Of a stretch of DNA of 51,416 nucleotides, positions 15,339 to 23,873 are shown one piece after another (positions within the stretch are counted from its first letter, which is position 1; the number at the start of each line of letters is the position of its first letter). The notes below the pieces were generated by a model. It was not told the DNA's origin, did not search any database, and was given only the letters and a program-made list of their open reading frames with translations. The position numbers and the translations under genes are program-made. The DNA comes from an uncultured Oscillospiraceae bacterium (GTDB lineage Bacteria; Bacillota; Clostridia; Oscillospirales; Ruminococcaceae): the NCBI GenBank assembly GCA_934232845.1, contig CAKQGD010000006.1, positions 1 through 51,416 on the forward strand, given 5' to 3'.

Positions 15339-17228
15339 ATGAAAAAACTGATCTCATTGATCCTTTCCGTAGCGATAGTGCTCAGCTTGGCTGCCTGCGG
15401 CGGGGATATCTCCCAGAATCCTGCATCCACGCAGTCCCCTGCACAATCCGACGCCGCAAAAGACCCTGTCACAATCAAAAACGGCGGCCGCATTCTTACT
15501 TTTGAAAAGGTTCCGCAGCGAGTGGTCTGCCTCAACATGCAGATGACCGAGATGATGCTGATGCTGGGCTTGGACGACAAGGTGATATACACCTGCTACA
15601 CCAATGCAGAGCCTATGGATCAGATCAAAGACGCCTTCCACTCCATTCCGCTGCTGAGTGAAAAGTATCCCTCTACCGAGGTTCTGCTGGGTGCGGAGCC
15701 GGATTTGGTGCTGGGACAGCGTTTTGGCTTTACCGAAGACAAGGCCGGCACCGTAGAGACATTGGCCGGACACGGCCTGCCCGCTTATGTTTCTGAGGGC
15801 ACCCTTGCTTCTGAGGAAACGATCGAGAATATTTATCTGGACATTGAAAATCTCGGAAAAATATTCCGAGTGGAGGATCGGGCGGATGCCCTCATCGCTG
15901 AGATGCGGGAAAAAGTGGCCGCAGTGGAGGAAAAGACCGCCGGCGTAAAAGAAAAGATCACCGTATTCGTTGTGGACTCGGTCAAAGAAAACGAGATATA
16001 CACCTGTGCCAAGTCTATGGAAACCGAGGTCATCAAGCTGGCCGGCGGAATTAACGTTTGTGAGAGCGACAGTGACGAGCAATGGTTCTATGTTTCTGCC
16101 GAGACCCTTATTGATAAGAACCCCGATATCATCCTCTTTAATCAGTATGGCTCTACCCCTGTAGAGGATAAGATCAAAGCGATTACTTCCAACCCGGCCA
16201 TGTCCAACGTGACGGCTGTGAAAAATAGCCGTTTCATGACCACTGTGCTTCAAGACGTCAACGAATCTGTCCGTGCGGCAGATACCGTCACTCGATTCGC
16301 CAAGTCCTTCTATCCTGAACTGTTTTCCGGCTATCCGGTTACTGTTTCTGTTTATGATGAGAACGGCGCACTTTACGACCAAACTTTTGAGACCGCGCCC
16401 GAGCGTGTAGTATGCAATCAGCCGCAGGCGATTCAGCTTTTGCTGGCATTGGGACTGGGCGATAAAATCGTCGGTGCCTGCAGAAGCGTGGGCGATGTCA
16501 ATGAGAAATATGCCGCAGAGTTTGAAAAGCTCAATTTTATCAGCGATAACGATTCCCCCTCCAAAGAAGTGGTGCTTGACCAAAATCCCGATCTTATCAT
16601 CGGCTGGGGCAGTACTTTCGGCGAAAATACCCTTGGACCTGTTTCTGATTGGAACAGCAGAGGAATCCATACTTATATTGTAGACAACAGCGCATCGGGC
16701 GGTGAGAACCCTAAAAACCGTACGGTGGAGCGCCTCTACCACGACATTGAAAAAATCGGAAAAATTTTCGGTATTGAGGATCGCGCTCAAAAGATGATTG
16801 ACGAGATGAAGGCGCGTGCCGCTGTCATCGCAAAGAAGGCTGACACCCTTTCGGAAGAGCAGAAGGTCAGGGTTTTAACTGTTCAGATGGTTTATGAAAA
16901 CGAATTCTTCGGACGTACATCCACCGACTTTACCAGTGATCTGATTGCCAAGGCCGGCGGAATCTGCCTTGATGAAGCGTTTGGCCGCCAGAGCATTGAA
17001 AATCTGATTAAGCTGTCTCCCGATGTTCTGGTGATCATCCACCGCACCGACGCCCCCGCAGAGGAAAAGATCGCCGCGCTTAAGGTAAATCCTTCGCTTG
17101 CACAGGTGCCTGCGGTTGCGAACGACCGGTTTGTCTCGCTTGATTATGTCGATTTCTACGGCGGGAACTACGAAACGATAGATGCCATTGAGCATTTGGC
17201 AAAGAGCTTTTATCCCGATCTCTTTTAA
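15339..17228 (+). CDS. Tandem double substrate-binding lipoprotein 2
   Basis: A 629-aa lipoprotein, about twice the normal length. It has one signal peptide with lipobox LSLAAC (Cys20) and two complete class III binding domains: domain 1 about 45-330 and domain 2 about 331-629. Domain 2 starts GYPVTVSVYDENGALYDQTFE, the same opening as lipoproteins 1 and 4, and immediately follows a SFYPELFS ending, which is how lipoprotein 1 terminates. The two halves are not copies of each other: domain 1 has its own variant (VVCLNMQMTEMMLMLG). The simplest reading is fusion of two neighbouring binding-protein genes with loss of a stop and a signal peptide. No frameshift is seen. One polypeptide would present two sites to one importer, as in some other ABC systems. 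Confidence 0.88.
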   Translation: MKKLISLILSVAIVLSLAACGGDISQNPASTQSPAQSDAAKDPVTIKNGGRILTFEKVPQRVVCLNMQMTEMMLMLGLDDKVIYTCYTNAEPMDQIKDAFHSIPLLSEKYPSTEVLLGAEPDLVLGQRFGFTEDKAGTVETLAGHGLPAYVSEGTLASEETIENIYLDIENLGKIFRVEDRADALIAEMREKVAAVEEKTAGVKEKITVFVVDSVKENEIYTCAKSMETEVIKLAGGINVCESDSDEQWFYVSAETLIDKNPDIILFNQYGSTPVEDKIKAITSNPAMSNVTAVKNSRFMTTVLQDVNESVRAADTVTRFAKSFYPELFSGYPVTVSVYDENGALYDQTFETAPERVVCNQPQAIQLLLALGLGDKIVGACRSVGDVNEKYAAEFEKLNFISDNDSPSKEVVLDQNPDLIIGWGSTFGENTLGPVSDWNSRGIHTYIVDNSASGGENPKNRTVERLYHDIEKIGKIFGIEDRAQKMIDEMKARAAVIAKKADTLSEEQKVRVLTVQMVYENEFFGRTSTDFTSDLIAKAGGICLDEAFGRQSIENLIKLSPDVLVIIHRTDAPAEEKIAALKVNPSLAQVPAVANDRFVSLDYVDFYGGNYETIDAIEHLAKSFYPDLF

Positions 17229-17244
17229 AAGTGGAGGCTTCGCA

Positions 17245-18342
17245 GTGAGCAAACGACATACATCTGCTTCAACGGCGCAGAAGAATGACTTTCCCCTTAA
17301 GACGGTGACTCTGGTGATGCTGCTGTTGCTGTTTCTTTCGATGGTGCTCTCAATTACGTTTGGCCCGGTTCGAATCGAGCCGAGAGAGGTGGCGCACATC
17401 CTTTTCTGTAAATTTGCCGATCTTTTTTCAATCGAGGTGCCGGGTGCGCAGGAGGTTCTTTCCTCCTCGCGCACCGATATCATATGGAATATTCGATTTC
17501 CCCGCGTTTTAATGGGGACAGTCGTGGGGATGGGCTTGGCGATTTCCGGTGTGATAATGCAGGCGGTGGTGAGAAATCCTCTTGCGAATCCCTATGTGCT
17601 GGGTATTTCATCCGGCGCATCGCTCGGCGCGACGATGGCGATTCTGCTTGGAGCGTTTACTGTTTTCGGCAATTATGGTGTTTCGGTGGGGGCTTTTCTC
17701 GGCGCGCTGCTGACCTCACTGTTTGTGTTTACCATCGCATTCTCCGGAAAATCGCGGGGCAATACCATCAAGCTGCTGCTGGCCGGCATGGCGGTTAATG
17801 CCGTCTGTTCGGCTTTTACCAACTTTATCATCTACACTGCGAAGGATGCCGAGGGGATTCGCTCCGTCACTTTCTGGACAATGGGCGGATTGACCTCTTC
17901 CTCTTGGAATCTGCTGGGGATTCCCGCGGCGGTGGTGATCGTTGTCAGCGGCTTCTTTTTCACCCAGTTTCGTATTTTAAATACCCTGCTGATCGGGGAT
18001 GAATCGGCACTGACGCTTGGCGTCAACGTTACGGTCATCCGCAGAATTTATTTGCTTCTGTCTTCTGCTCTGACCGGCGTAGTGGTGGCAGTTTCGGGAA
18101 CCATCGGCTTTGTGGGATTGATTATCCCGCATATTGTGCGCATGCTGGTGGGGTCGGATCACCGCCGGGTGACGATTCTTTCTGCTGTGACCGGAGCGAT
18201 CTTTTTAATTTGGTGCGATGTAGCGGCGAGGATGATTCTCGGCAATACCGAACTTCCCATCGGTATTGTGACCTCGATGATCGGCGGACCGTTTTTCGTC
18301 TGGCTGATGCTGACAAAATCCTATGGATTCGGAGATGAGTAA
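17245..18342 (+). CDS. FecCD/BtuC-type ABC transporter permease 1
   Basis: A 365-aa integral membrane permease of the FecCD family (vitamin B12, siderophore and haem importers), expected to form a dimer with about ten helices per subunit. Diagnostic segments include IRFPRVLMGTVVGMGLAISG, MQAVVRNPLANPYVLGISSGASLGA and, near the end, GTIGFVGLIIPHIVRMLVG, the region that contacts the ATPase. The GTG at 17245 follows GTGGAGG; the frame continues upstream into lipoprotein 2 but lacks a better start. Its stop is directly followed by the ATG of its ATPase partner. Confidence 0.93.
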   Translation: MSKRHTSASTAQKNDFPLKTVTLVMLLLLFLSMVLSITFGPVRIEPREVAHILFCKFADLFSIEVPGAQEVLSSSRTDIIWNIRFPRVLMGTVVGMGLAISGVIMQAVVRNPLANPYVLGISSGASLGATMAILLGAFTVFGNYGVSVGAFLGALLTSLFVFTIAFSGKSRGNTIKLLLAGMAVNAVCSAFTNFIIYTAKDAEGIRSVTFWTMGGLTSSSWNLLGIPAAVVIVVSGFFFTQFRILNTLLIGDESALTLGVNVTVIRRIYLLLSSALTGVVVAVSGTIGFVGLIIPHIVRMLVGSDHRRVTILSAVTGAIFLIWCDVAARMILGNTELPIGIVTSMIGGPFFVWLMLTKSYGFGDE

Positions 18343-19107
18343 ATGGAGCTTCGTACAGAAGGAATCACTGTTTGTCTGGGCGGAAAGACCATCATTGAAA
18401 ACATTGACGCAGAAGTATCGAACCGCCAGTTTGTCGGGATTGTCGGGCCCAACGGCAGCGGAAAATCCACTTTTCTCAAAACTGTCTATCGCGCGCTGAA
18501 ACCTTCCGGCGGAGCGGTCTGGCTGGACGGAAGAAGAGCGGACGAGGTGTCTCTGCGAGAATCCGCAAAGATGCTTGGGGTAATGACGCAGATGAGTACC
18601 CTCAACTTTGAGTTTAAAGTCGAGGAGGTTGTGCTGATGGGCAGAACCCCCCATAAACGGCTGATGGAGCAGGATAATGAAGAGGATTATCGGCTGGCGC
18701 GTGCTGCGCTTGCCCAAACCGGAATGGCTGAGTATGCCGACCGCAGATTCAATACCCTTTCGGGCGGTGAGCGTCAGAGAGTGCTGATGGCCCGGGCACT
18801 GACGCAGCAGCCGCGGGCGATGATTCTCGATGAGCCAACCAACCATCTCGATATTCAATACCAGCTTCAGCTGCTTCAGACGGTGCGCTCACTTGGAATC
18901 GAAGTGTTCGCTGCTATGCACGATTTGAACCTTGCGCTGGCCTATTGCGACAAAATCTATGTCATGAGCAAAGGGCATATCGTAGAGAGCGGCCCTCCGG
19001 GAGAGGTACTGACCGAAGCGCTTATCCGTGAGGTATTCCACGCGGAGTCGATTGTAACCATGCTGCCCCAGACGGGGCGAAAAAACATTGTATTCCTGTC
19101 CGCTTAA
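18343..19107 (+). CDS. ABC transporter ATP-binding protein 1 (FepC/BtuD type)
   Basis: A 254-aa ATPase that powers permease 1. Motifs are complete: Walker A GPNGSGKST (about 36-44), Q-loop in MTQMSTLNFEFKV, signature LSGGERQRV, Walker B AMILDEPTNHLD and switch His in AAMHDLNLA. The NHLDIQYQ sequence is typical of iron-chelate and B12 importers. The ATG abuts the permease stop with no spacer, so translation is coupled. The C-terminal extension (VTMLPQTGRKNIVFLS) is family-like. Confidence 0.94.
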   Translation: MELRTEGITVCLGGKTIIENIDAEVSNRQFVGIVGPNGSGKSTFLKTVYRALKPSGGAVWLDGRRADEVSLRESAKMLGVMTQMSTLNFEFKVEEVVLMGRTPHKRLMEQDNEEDYRLARAALAQTGMAEYADRRFNTLSGGERQRVLMARALTQQPRAMILDEPTNHLDIQYQLQLLQTVRSLGIEVFAAMHDLNLALAYCDKIYVMSKGHIVESGPPGEVLTEALIREVFHAESIVTMLPQTGRKNIVFLSA

Positions 19108-19151
19108 AGCGGCATGAATAAGAATTTATATTTTTAAGGAGTGGAATCATA

Positions 19152-20300
19152 ATGAAAACAATGTCTCGAATTCTTTGCCTTTTGCTTGCGCTGTCGATGC
19201 TGGCCGCGCTGGCAGGCTGCGGCGGGGCGGCGCCGTCCGGCGCAGCTCTTTCCGGCTCGGAGGATTCTTCCGCCCAGCAGAATCAGGGTGAAAAAAGCTC
19301 CGATTCCGAGAATCCGGTCACAATTACCCTCACCGATAATATGGGACGCAGTGTGGAGCTGCCCTATCCTGTGGAGCGGGCCGCTGTGGCTTTGCGCTAT
19401 ACCAACGAACTGATACGGGCCTGCGGTGCGATCGATAAGGTAATTGCCGTCGATTTAAACACTGCCCAGGACAGGGAATATTGGAGCATGTTTGATCCCA
19501 ACGAGGTGATCGGCAAGGGACAGCGTGAGCTGGATTACGAAAAGATCATTGAACTGAATCCGCAGGTGCTGATTCTTCCCGCCAATGGCAGCGTGGAGGA
19601 AGCAGTCGAAAAATTGGAGCCTTTCGGAATTCCCGTTTTTGTCATCTCGGGCTATGACACGGATGATTTTGCCGGCCAGTGTGACAATATCGGCAAGATG
19701 TTCCATGTGGAGAAGAGCGCAGAAACCTTTAAAAACTACTTCTTGGACAAGCTGGCGTACATCGACAAGCAGCTTGAAGGCGTGGAGGAGCGCACCTATT
19801 ACTGCGAGTCTAATGCAGACTATTCTGCCGTACTGCCCGGCAATACTTTTTATCGGATGTTTGAACTGGCTCACGGCAGAAATATCTTTGCGGAGGACGG
19901 CGAGACCATCAATGCGAAAGAAGTGGACCCCGAAGAGGTAATCAAGCGTGCTCCCGATGTGATTATTAAGGTCATTACGCCTGATTCCGCCCGTACCGGC
20001 ACCGGTCTCTATGAGCCGCCCGCCAAGGAGGATTTCCAAAATGCTTATCAGAACATTATCAGCCGTCCGGCGTGGGAAAACATTCCCGCTGTAAAGGAAG
20101 ACCAGGTGTACTTTATGACACAGTTCAGCCATGGCGGTGCCTGCAAGCTGGTGGGAACCATGTATGCGGCCAAGTGGCTCTATCCTGATCTGCTGCCTGA
20201 TTTGGATCCGGATGAGGTGTTCCGCGCATGGATGGAGGATTTTCAGGGATTTCAGAATATTGAAGGCCACTTCTATACAGCGGCGGAGCTGAAGCAGTGA
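19152..20300 (+). CDS. ABC transporter substrate-binding lipoprotein 3
   Basis: A 382-aa lipoprotein with lipobox LAALAGC (Cys23) and a Ser/Gln-rich linker (residues 24-55). Its binding domain differs from lipoproteins 1, 2 and 4: it opens VTITLTDNMGRSVELPYPVERAAV, then IDKVIAVD and LDYEKIIELNPQVLILPAN, a FepB/BtuF-like arrangement. The C-terminal part has HGGACKLVGTMYAAKWLYPDL, common in iron-complex binding proteins. It lies 44 bases after ATPase 1 and overlaps permease 2 by 4 bases, so it is the dedicated receptor of the second importer. Its leader shares an identical 38-bp DNA stretch with lipoprotein 4. Confidence 0.9.
   Translation: MKTMSRILCLLLALSMLAALAGCGGAAPSGAALSGSEDSSAQQNQGEKSSDSENPVTITLTDNMGRSVELPYPVERAAVALRYTNELIRACGAIDKVIAVDLNTAQDREYWSMFDPNEVIGKGQRELDYEKIIELNPQVLILPANGSVEEAVEKLEPFGIPVFVISGYDTDDFAGQCDNIGKMFHVEKSAETFKNYFLDKLAYIDKQLEGVEERTYYCESNADYSAVLPGNTFYRMFELAHGRNIFAEDGETINAKEVDPEEVIKRAPDVIIKVITPDSARTGTGLYEPPAKEDFQNAYQNIISRPAWENIPAVKEDQVYFMTQFSHGGACKLVGTMYAAKWLYPDLLPDLDPDEVFRAWMEDFQGFQNIEGHFYTAAELKQ
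19185..19222 (+). repeat. 38-bp direct repeat, copy 1 (signal peptide of lipoprotein 3)
   Basis: A stretch starting cttgcgctgtcgatgctggc is identical to 22301-22338 and encodes the hydrophobic core and lipobox (LALSMLAALAGC) in both genes. The mature proteins are only distantly related, so the leader DNA looks copied by gene conversion or recombination. Confidence 0.9.
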
Positions 20301-21358
20301 AGCAGCAGTCTGCCGGGGAACTTCTGCGAAAATACGAATCGCAGCAGGTCTGGAATACGCTTGTCATTCTGGGAGCAACCGTCTTGATGCTTGCTCTGGC
20401 AGTGATCTTTTCCGCCTTGGGCGCCACGGATACCTCCTGCATGGATATTTTACAGGCTCTGCGGCAGCTGTTCTCGGGACTGGAATTGGACACCGGACAA
20501 AAAGTCATCGTATTTCTTCGCCTGCCCCGGGTAGCCATGGCTATCCTGACCGGTATGGCGCTTTCTGTTTCCGGAGCGGCCATGCAGGGCATCACTCGCA
20601 ATCCCTTGGTAAGTCCTTTTACTATCGGTGTTTCCAACGCCGCTGCTTTCGGCGCGTCCCTGTCCATTGTGTTTGGGCTGGGCATTCTTCCCGGTACCCA
20701 CGAGGGAACGGTTTTTACTGCTTTTTCTCTGGCGTTTTTATCTGCGGCTCTGGTATATTTGGTTTCTCTGCGGGCGGGTCTCAGTCCTGAAACACTGGTT
20801 CTTACCGGGATTGCCATTAACTATCTGTTCAGTGCCGCCACGTCATTGATTCAATATTTTGCCGATGAGCATCAGCTGGCCGCCGCCGTGGCATGGGCTT
20901 TCGGCTCCTTTAACGGTGTGGAATGGGATCAGGTGGCCATCGCGGCGGCAGCGGTTCTTTTCACCGGAGGCGGGCTCTATGCCTGCGCTCCTTCTCTGGA
21001 TCTTCTGGCGTCCGGTGATGATGAGACGGCCCGTTCCTTGGGTGCGAATCCTCAACGGATCCGGGTGATTGCGGGAGCGCTTTCGGTAATGTCTACCGCG
21101 GCTGTAATCAGTTTTACAGGGGTGATTGGATTTGTGGGACTTGCGGGCCCCCATATTGCCCGAATGCTGCTGGGAAGCGGTCATCGCTATCTGATTCCTT
21201 TTTCGGCGGTGGTCGGAGCAATCCTTACCCTGACGGCGGATACCATTGGACGGCTTATTCTTGCTCCGGTGCTGGTACCGGTGGGAATTGTAGTATCCTT
21301 CCTTGGGGTTCCCATCTTTGTCAATCTGATTATGGCACGGAGAAAGGGAGGTGCCTGA
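20297..21358 (+). CDS. FecCD/BtuC-type ABC transporter permease 2
   Basis: A 353-aa permease of the same family as permease 1 but clearly diverged. It shows FLRLPRVAMAILTGMALSVSGAAM, GITRNPLVSPFTIGVSNAAAFGA and GVIGFVGLAGPHIARMLLG, with about ten hydrophobic helices. The GTG start at 20297 is in a GTGA overlap with the lipoprotein 3 stop. It is followed with no gap by ATPase 2. It forms a complete importer with lipoprotein 3 and ATPase 2. Confidence 0.94.
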   Translation: MKQQSAGELLRKYESQQVWNTLVILGATVLMLALAVIFSALGATDTSCMDILQALRQLFSGLELDTGQKVIVFLRLPRVAMAILTGMALSVSGAAMQGITRNPLVSPFTIGVSNAAAFGASLSIVFGLGILPGTHEGTVFTAFSLAFLSAALVYLVSLRAGLSPETLVLTGIAINYLFSAATSLIQYFADEHQLAAAVAWAFGSFNGVEWDQVAIAAAAVLFTGGGLYACAPSLDLLASGDDETARSLGANPQRIRVIAGALSVMSTAAVISFTGVIGFVGLAGPHIARMLLGSGHRYLIPFSAVVGAILTLTADTIGRLILAPVLVPVGIVVSFLGVPIFVNLIMARRKGGA

Positions 21359-22141
21359 ATGGCTCTGACTGTGGAGCACCTATGCCAAAGCTATGGCAAG
21401 CACTCGGTGCTGCAGGATATTTCGTTTCAGCTTCCGGAGGGGGCCTTTCTGGCCCTGCTGGGAACGAACGGCACAGGGAAAACCACCCTGCTGAAAGCGA
21501 TCGGTATGATATCGCCTCCAAAAGCGGGACGATGCCTTTGGAAGCAGTCTGATTTATCCGCTTTATCTTCGTCTCAGCGGGCCCGACGGGTGGCCTATCT
21601 TCCTCAGAGCACCTACGCGCCGTTTCCGATGAAAGTGATCGATGCGGTCCTGCTTGGGCGTTCGCCCTACACCTCCTTTGTTCCGCGGAGTGAAGACCGT
21701 CAGGAGGCGGTGCGGATACTGGAGGAATTGGGGCTCTCGCCTATGGCCTTTCGAGATATTTCTCAGCTCAGCGGGGGAGAACGGCAGCAAGTGCTGCTGG
21801 CCCGAACGCTGGCTCAAAACCCCCAGCTTCTTCTTCTGGACGAACCCACCAGCAGTCTGGATTTGAAAAATCAGCTGCAAACGATGGAATTGATTCGCAG
21901 ATTGTGCCGTCAAAAAGGCTTGACGGCGGTCGCGGCCATTCATGACATCAATTTGGCGGCGATGTTCTGCGACCGATTTTTGATGCTTCGAAAAACGTCT
22001 CTTTTTGCCTATGGCGGAGAAGAGGTCCTTACACCGGAAAACATCCGGGCTGTTTATGGGGTGAATGTACAGGTCGCAGCGCTGAAGGACCGGCATTTTA
22101 TTCTGCCGCTTCTGCCCGAATCAGATGAAAAATCGTTTTGA
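21359..22141 (+). CDS. ABC transporter ATP-binding protein 2
   Basis: A 260-aa ATPase partner of permease 2. It has Walker A GTNGTGKTT (about 38-46), Q-loop YLPQST, signature LSGGERQQV, Walker B LLLLDEPTSSLD and His switch AAIHDINLA. The ATG directly follows the permease stop. Compared with ATPase 1 it has SSLDLKN in place of NHLDIQY after Walker B. The C-terminal YGVNVQVAALKDRHFILPLLP matches the tail of iron-chelate importer ATPases. Confidence 0.94.
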   Translation: MALTVEHLCQSYGKHSVLQDISFQLPEGAFLALLGTNGTGKTTLLKAIGMISPPKAGRCLWKQSDLSALSSSQRARRVAYLPQSTYAPFPMKVIDAVLLGRSPYTSFVPRSEDRQEAVRILEELGLSPMAFRDISQLSGGERQQVLLARTLAQNPQLLLLDEPTSSLDLKNQLQTMELIRRLCRQKGLTAVAAIHDINLAAMFCDRFLMLRKTSLFAYGGEEVLTPENIRAVYGVNVQVAALKDRHFILPLLPESDEKSF

Positions 22142-22258
22142 TGAGCGAAGCGCCTGCAAACGGTTGATCAGAAGGAGATTTGAGAAAAAAACATAAGGCC
22201 TTTGCAGACCAACGTCCGCAGAAAATAAAATCATATCTGAACAAAGGAGATAAGGGTC

Positions 22259-23287
22259 ATGAATATCGTTAAAAAAAGCCATCGCGTTCTCTGCTTTTTA
22301 CTTGCGCTGTCGATGCTGGCCGCGCTGGCAGGCTGCGGAGAAAATCCGTCGTCTTCTGCCGCATCCGCTTCGGCTTCTGAAAAATCCTCCGAAGAGCAGC
22401 AGGGACATTATCCGGTTACCGTCACAACCTATGACGAGAAGGGAAATGAGATACAGCAGACATTTACCAAGCGCCCCGAGAGGGTGATCAGTATCTCACA
22501 GGCCAACACGGAGATTTTGCTTAGCCTCGGCCTTGGCGATCTGATCGTCGGAACTGCCCACCGTACCAGCACTCCTTGGGAGCAGACCGCTGCAGAATAT
22601 GAAAGCCTCAATTTTCTGGCGATGGATGACTATCCCTCCAAAGAGGTTGTTCTTTCGCTCGAGCCCGATCTTATTGTCGGCTGGTATTCCCTCTTTTCGG
22701 AAGAGGATCTCGGCGCTGTCTCCAACTGGAATGAACGCGGCATCAATACCTATATGATGAAGAACACGGTTTCCGGTCTGGGCAAGCGCAACTTTGAATA
22801 TCTCATAGAGGATCTTGAAAACTTCGGCAGGATCTTTGACGTCGAGGAGAAGACAAATGCGATGATCGAAGATATCCGCTCCAGACTGAAGGCGGTTGAG
22901 GAAAAAACCGGCAGTGTCCCGATGGAAGAGCGTCCTTCCGTTCTGACGGTGCAGATGCTGAAAGAAAACGAGTGGTTTGCCCGCGCATCGACCGACCTGA
23001 CCGCAAATATTATCGAGCTGGCGGGAGGCCGCTGCCTTGACGAAGACTATGGGTATGCCAGCATGGAGGTGCTGATCGAGAAAAATCCCGATGCGATTCT
23101 TGTGATTGACCGAGAGACCAAGCCGGCTGCCGATACCATCCAAGGGCTGTTGGATAATCCGGCGCTTGCCGAGGTTCCCGCCGTCAAGAATAAGAATTTT
23201 TACACGATTACCCACGTCTCTTTCTATTGCGGAAGTATGCAGACGATCGAGGATATCGAGGGTTTGTCAGAGGCGCTGAGTAAATAA
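22259..23287 (+). CDS. ABC transporter substrate-binding lipoprotein 4
   Basis: A 342-aa lipoprotein with lipobox LAALAGC (Cys26) and a Ser-rich linker, then a binding domain very like lipoprotein 1: YPVTVTTYDEKGNEI, RVISISQANTEILLSLGLGDLIVGTAHR, KEVVLSLEPDLIVGW and MKNTVSGLG. Lipoproteins 1 and 4 and domain 2 of lipoprotein 2 thus form one subfamily, spread over the operon. The ATG follows AAAGGAGAT after a 117-base gap in which no terminator or clear promoter was seen. It is the last gene before the terminator at 23288. Confidence 0.88.
   Translation: MNIVKKSHRVLCFLLALSMLAALAGCGENPSSSAASASASEKSSEEQQGHYPVTVTTYDEKGNEIQQTFTKRPERVISISQANTEILLSLGLGDLIVGTAHRTSTPWEQTAAEYESLNFLAMDDYPSKEVVLSLEPDLIVGWYSLFSEEDLGAVSNWNERGINTYMMKNTVSGLGKRNFEYLIEDLENFGRIFDVEEKTNAMIEDIRSRLKAVEEKTGSVPMEERPSVLTVQMLKENEWFARASTDLTANIIELAGGRCLDEDYGYASMEVLIEKNPDAILVIDRETKPAADTIQGLLDNPALAEVPAVKNKNFYTITHVSFYCGSMQTIEDIEGLSEALSK
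22301..22338 (+). repeat. 38-bp direct repeat, copy 2 (signal peptide of lipoprotein 4)
   Basis: Identical to 19185-19222; see copy 1. Flanking bases differ on both sides. Confidence 0.9.
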
Positions 23288-23311
23288 TGCGGTTGAGCAG
23301 CCGTATTTTTT
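23288..23311 (+). terminator. Intrinsic terminator at the end of the nitrogenase-like/transport operon
   Basis: A 7-bp stem with two G-U pairs (tgcggtt with agccgta, loop gagc) is followed by six T residues, starting directly after the lipoprotein 4 stop. Confidence 0.7.
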
Positions 23312-23776
23312 CGTAATTTTTTATACAAAGGCTTTTCCGGTGCGGATGAAAAAAGGTCGGAAATCTGACTGGCACCATGCCTTGTGTCCGTATGGTTCGC
23401 TTCTTTTCGCAGCTTTTAAAAAGAAGAAGTGTTTTGAAACTGACAAAAAACGGGCTGACGCCGCGGCGATTGCGGTACAGCTCGTTTTTTTGCGGTTTTC
23501 TATGAAAACCCGGCGGCGCACCTATACAGCCGACGAACGCCGCAGCGTCGGAATTTAGAAAATCGGGCAGTTTATTTTTACCTGTGCAGAGAAGCGGGAG
23601 AGCATGAGAAGAGAAAAGCGATATCTGCATTGAAAATTGCCTGCCGATATTGTTATTAAAGGAAAGCCTCTTTCATGGCCTGAGTTTTATTTATGGATTT
23701 TGCCGTTTTAAAAAATGACTTCTGTTTTCTTTTGGCATAAAATTGTTTCAAACTTTTGACATCGGCACGGCGCGCA
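23312..23776 (+). other. Non-coding interval with a terminator-like hairpin
   Basis: About 465 bases without a supported gene. A strong hairpin lies at 23446-23492: aaaaaacgggctg pairs with cagctcgtttttt (13 bp, one G-U), its 20-base apical part contains cgccgcggcg, and the right arm supplies seven T residues. It could be a second terminator for the upstream operon. A smaller stem (ccgacg/cgtcgg) is near 23531-23553. A 72-codon frame at 23340-23558 has no homology I recognise and includes this hairpin, so I do not call it. Confidence 0.45.
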
Positions 23777-23805
23777 TTGACTGCTATGTTTTTTTGCGTT
23801 ACAAT
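23777..23805 (+). promoter_or_regulatory. Sigma-A promoter for xpaC-telA cluster
   Basis: TTGACT at 23777-23782 and TACAAT at 23800-23805 are spaced by 17 bases. It lies 68 bases before the chosen start of the next gene. Confidence 0.75.
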
Positions 23806-23873
23806 ACTGGCAAACTGTTTTGTACAGTAAAAGGCAAAAATGTGCGTTTAAGAGTAAGAAAGCGGGTGCCCCG

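Noticed and set aside
23340..23558. 72-codon frame in the gap after the accessory operon
   Set aside because: It runs through a terminator-like hairpin, lacks a ribosome binding site and has a composition typical of chance translation.
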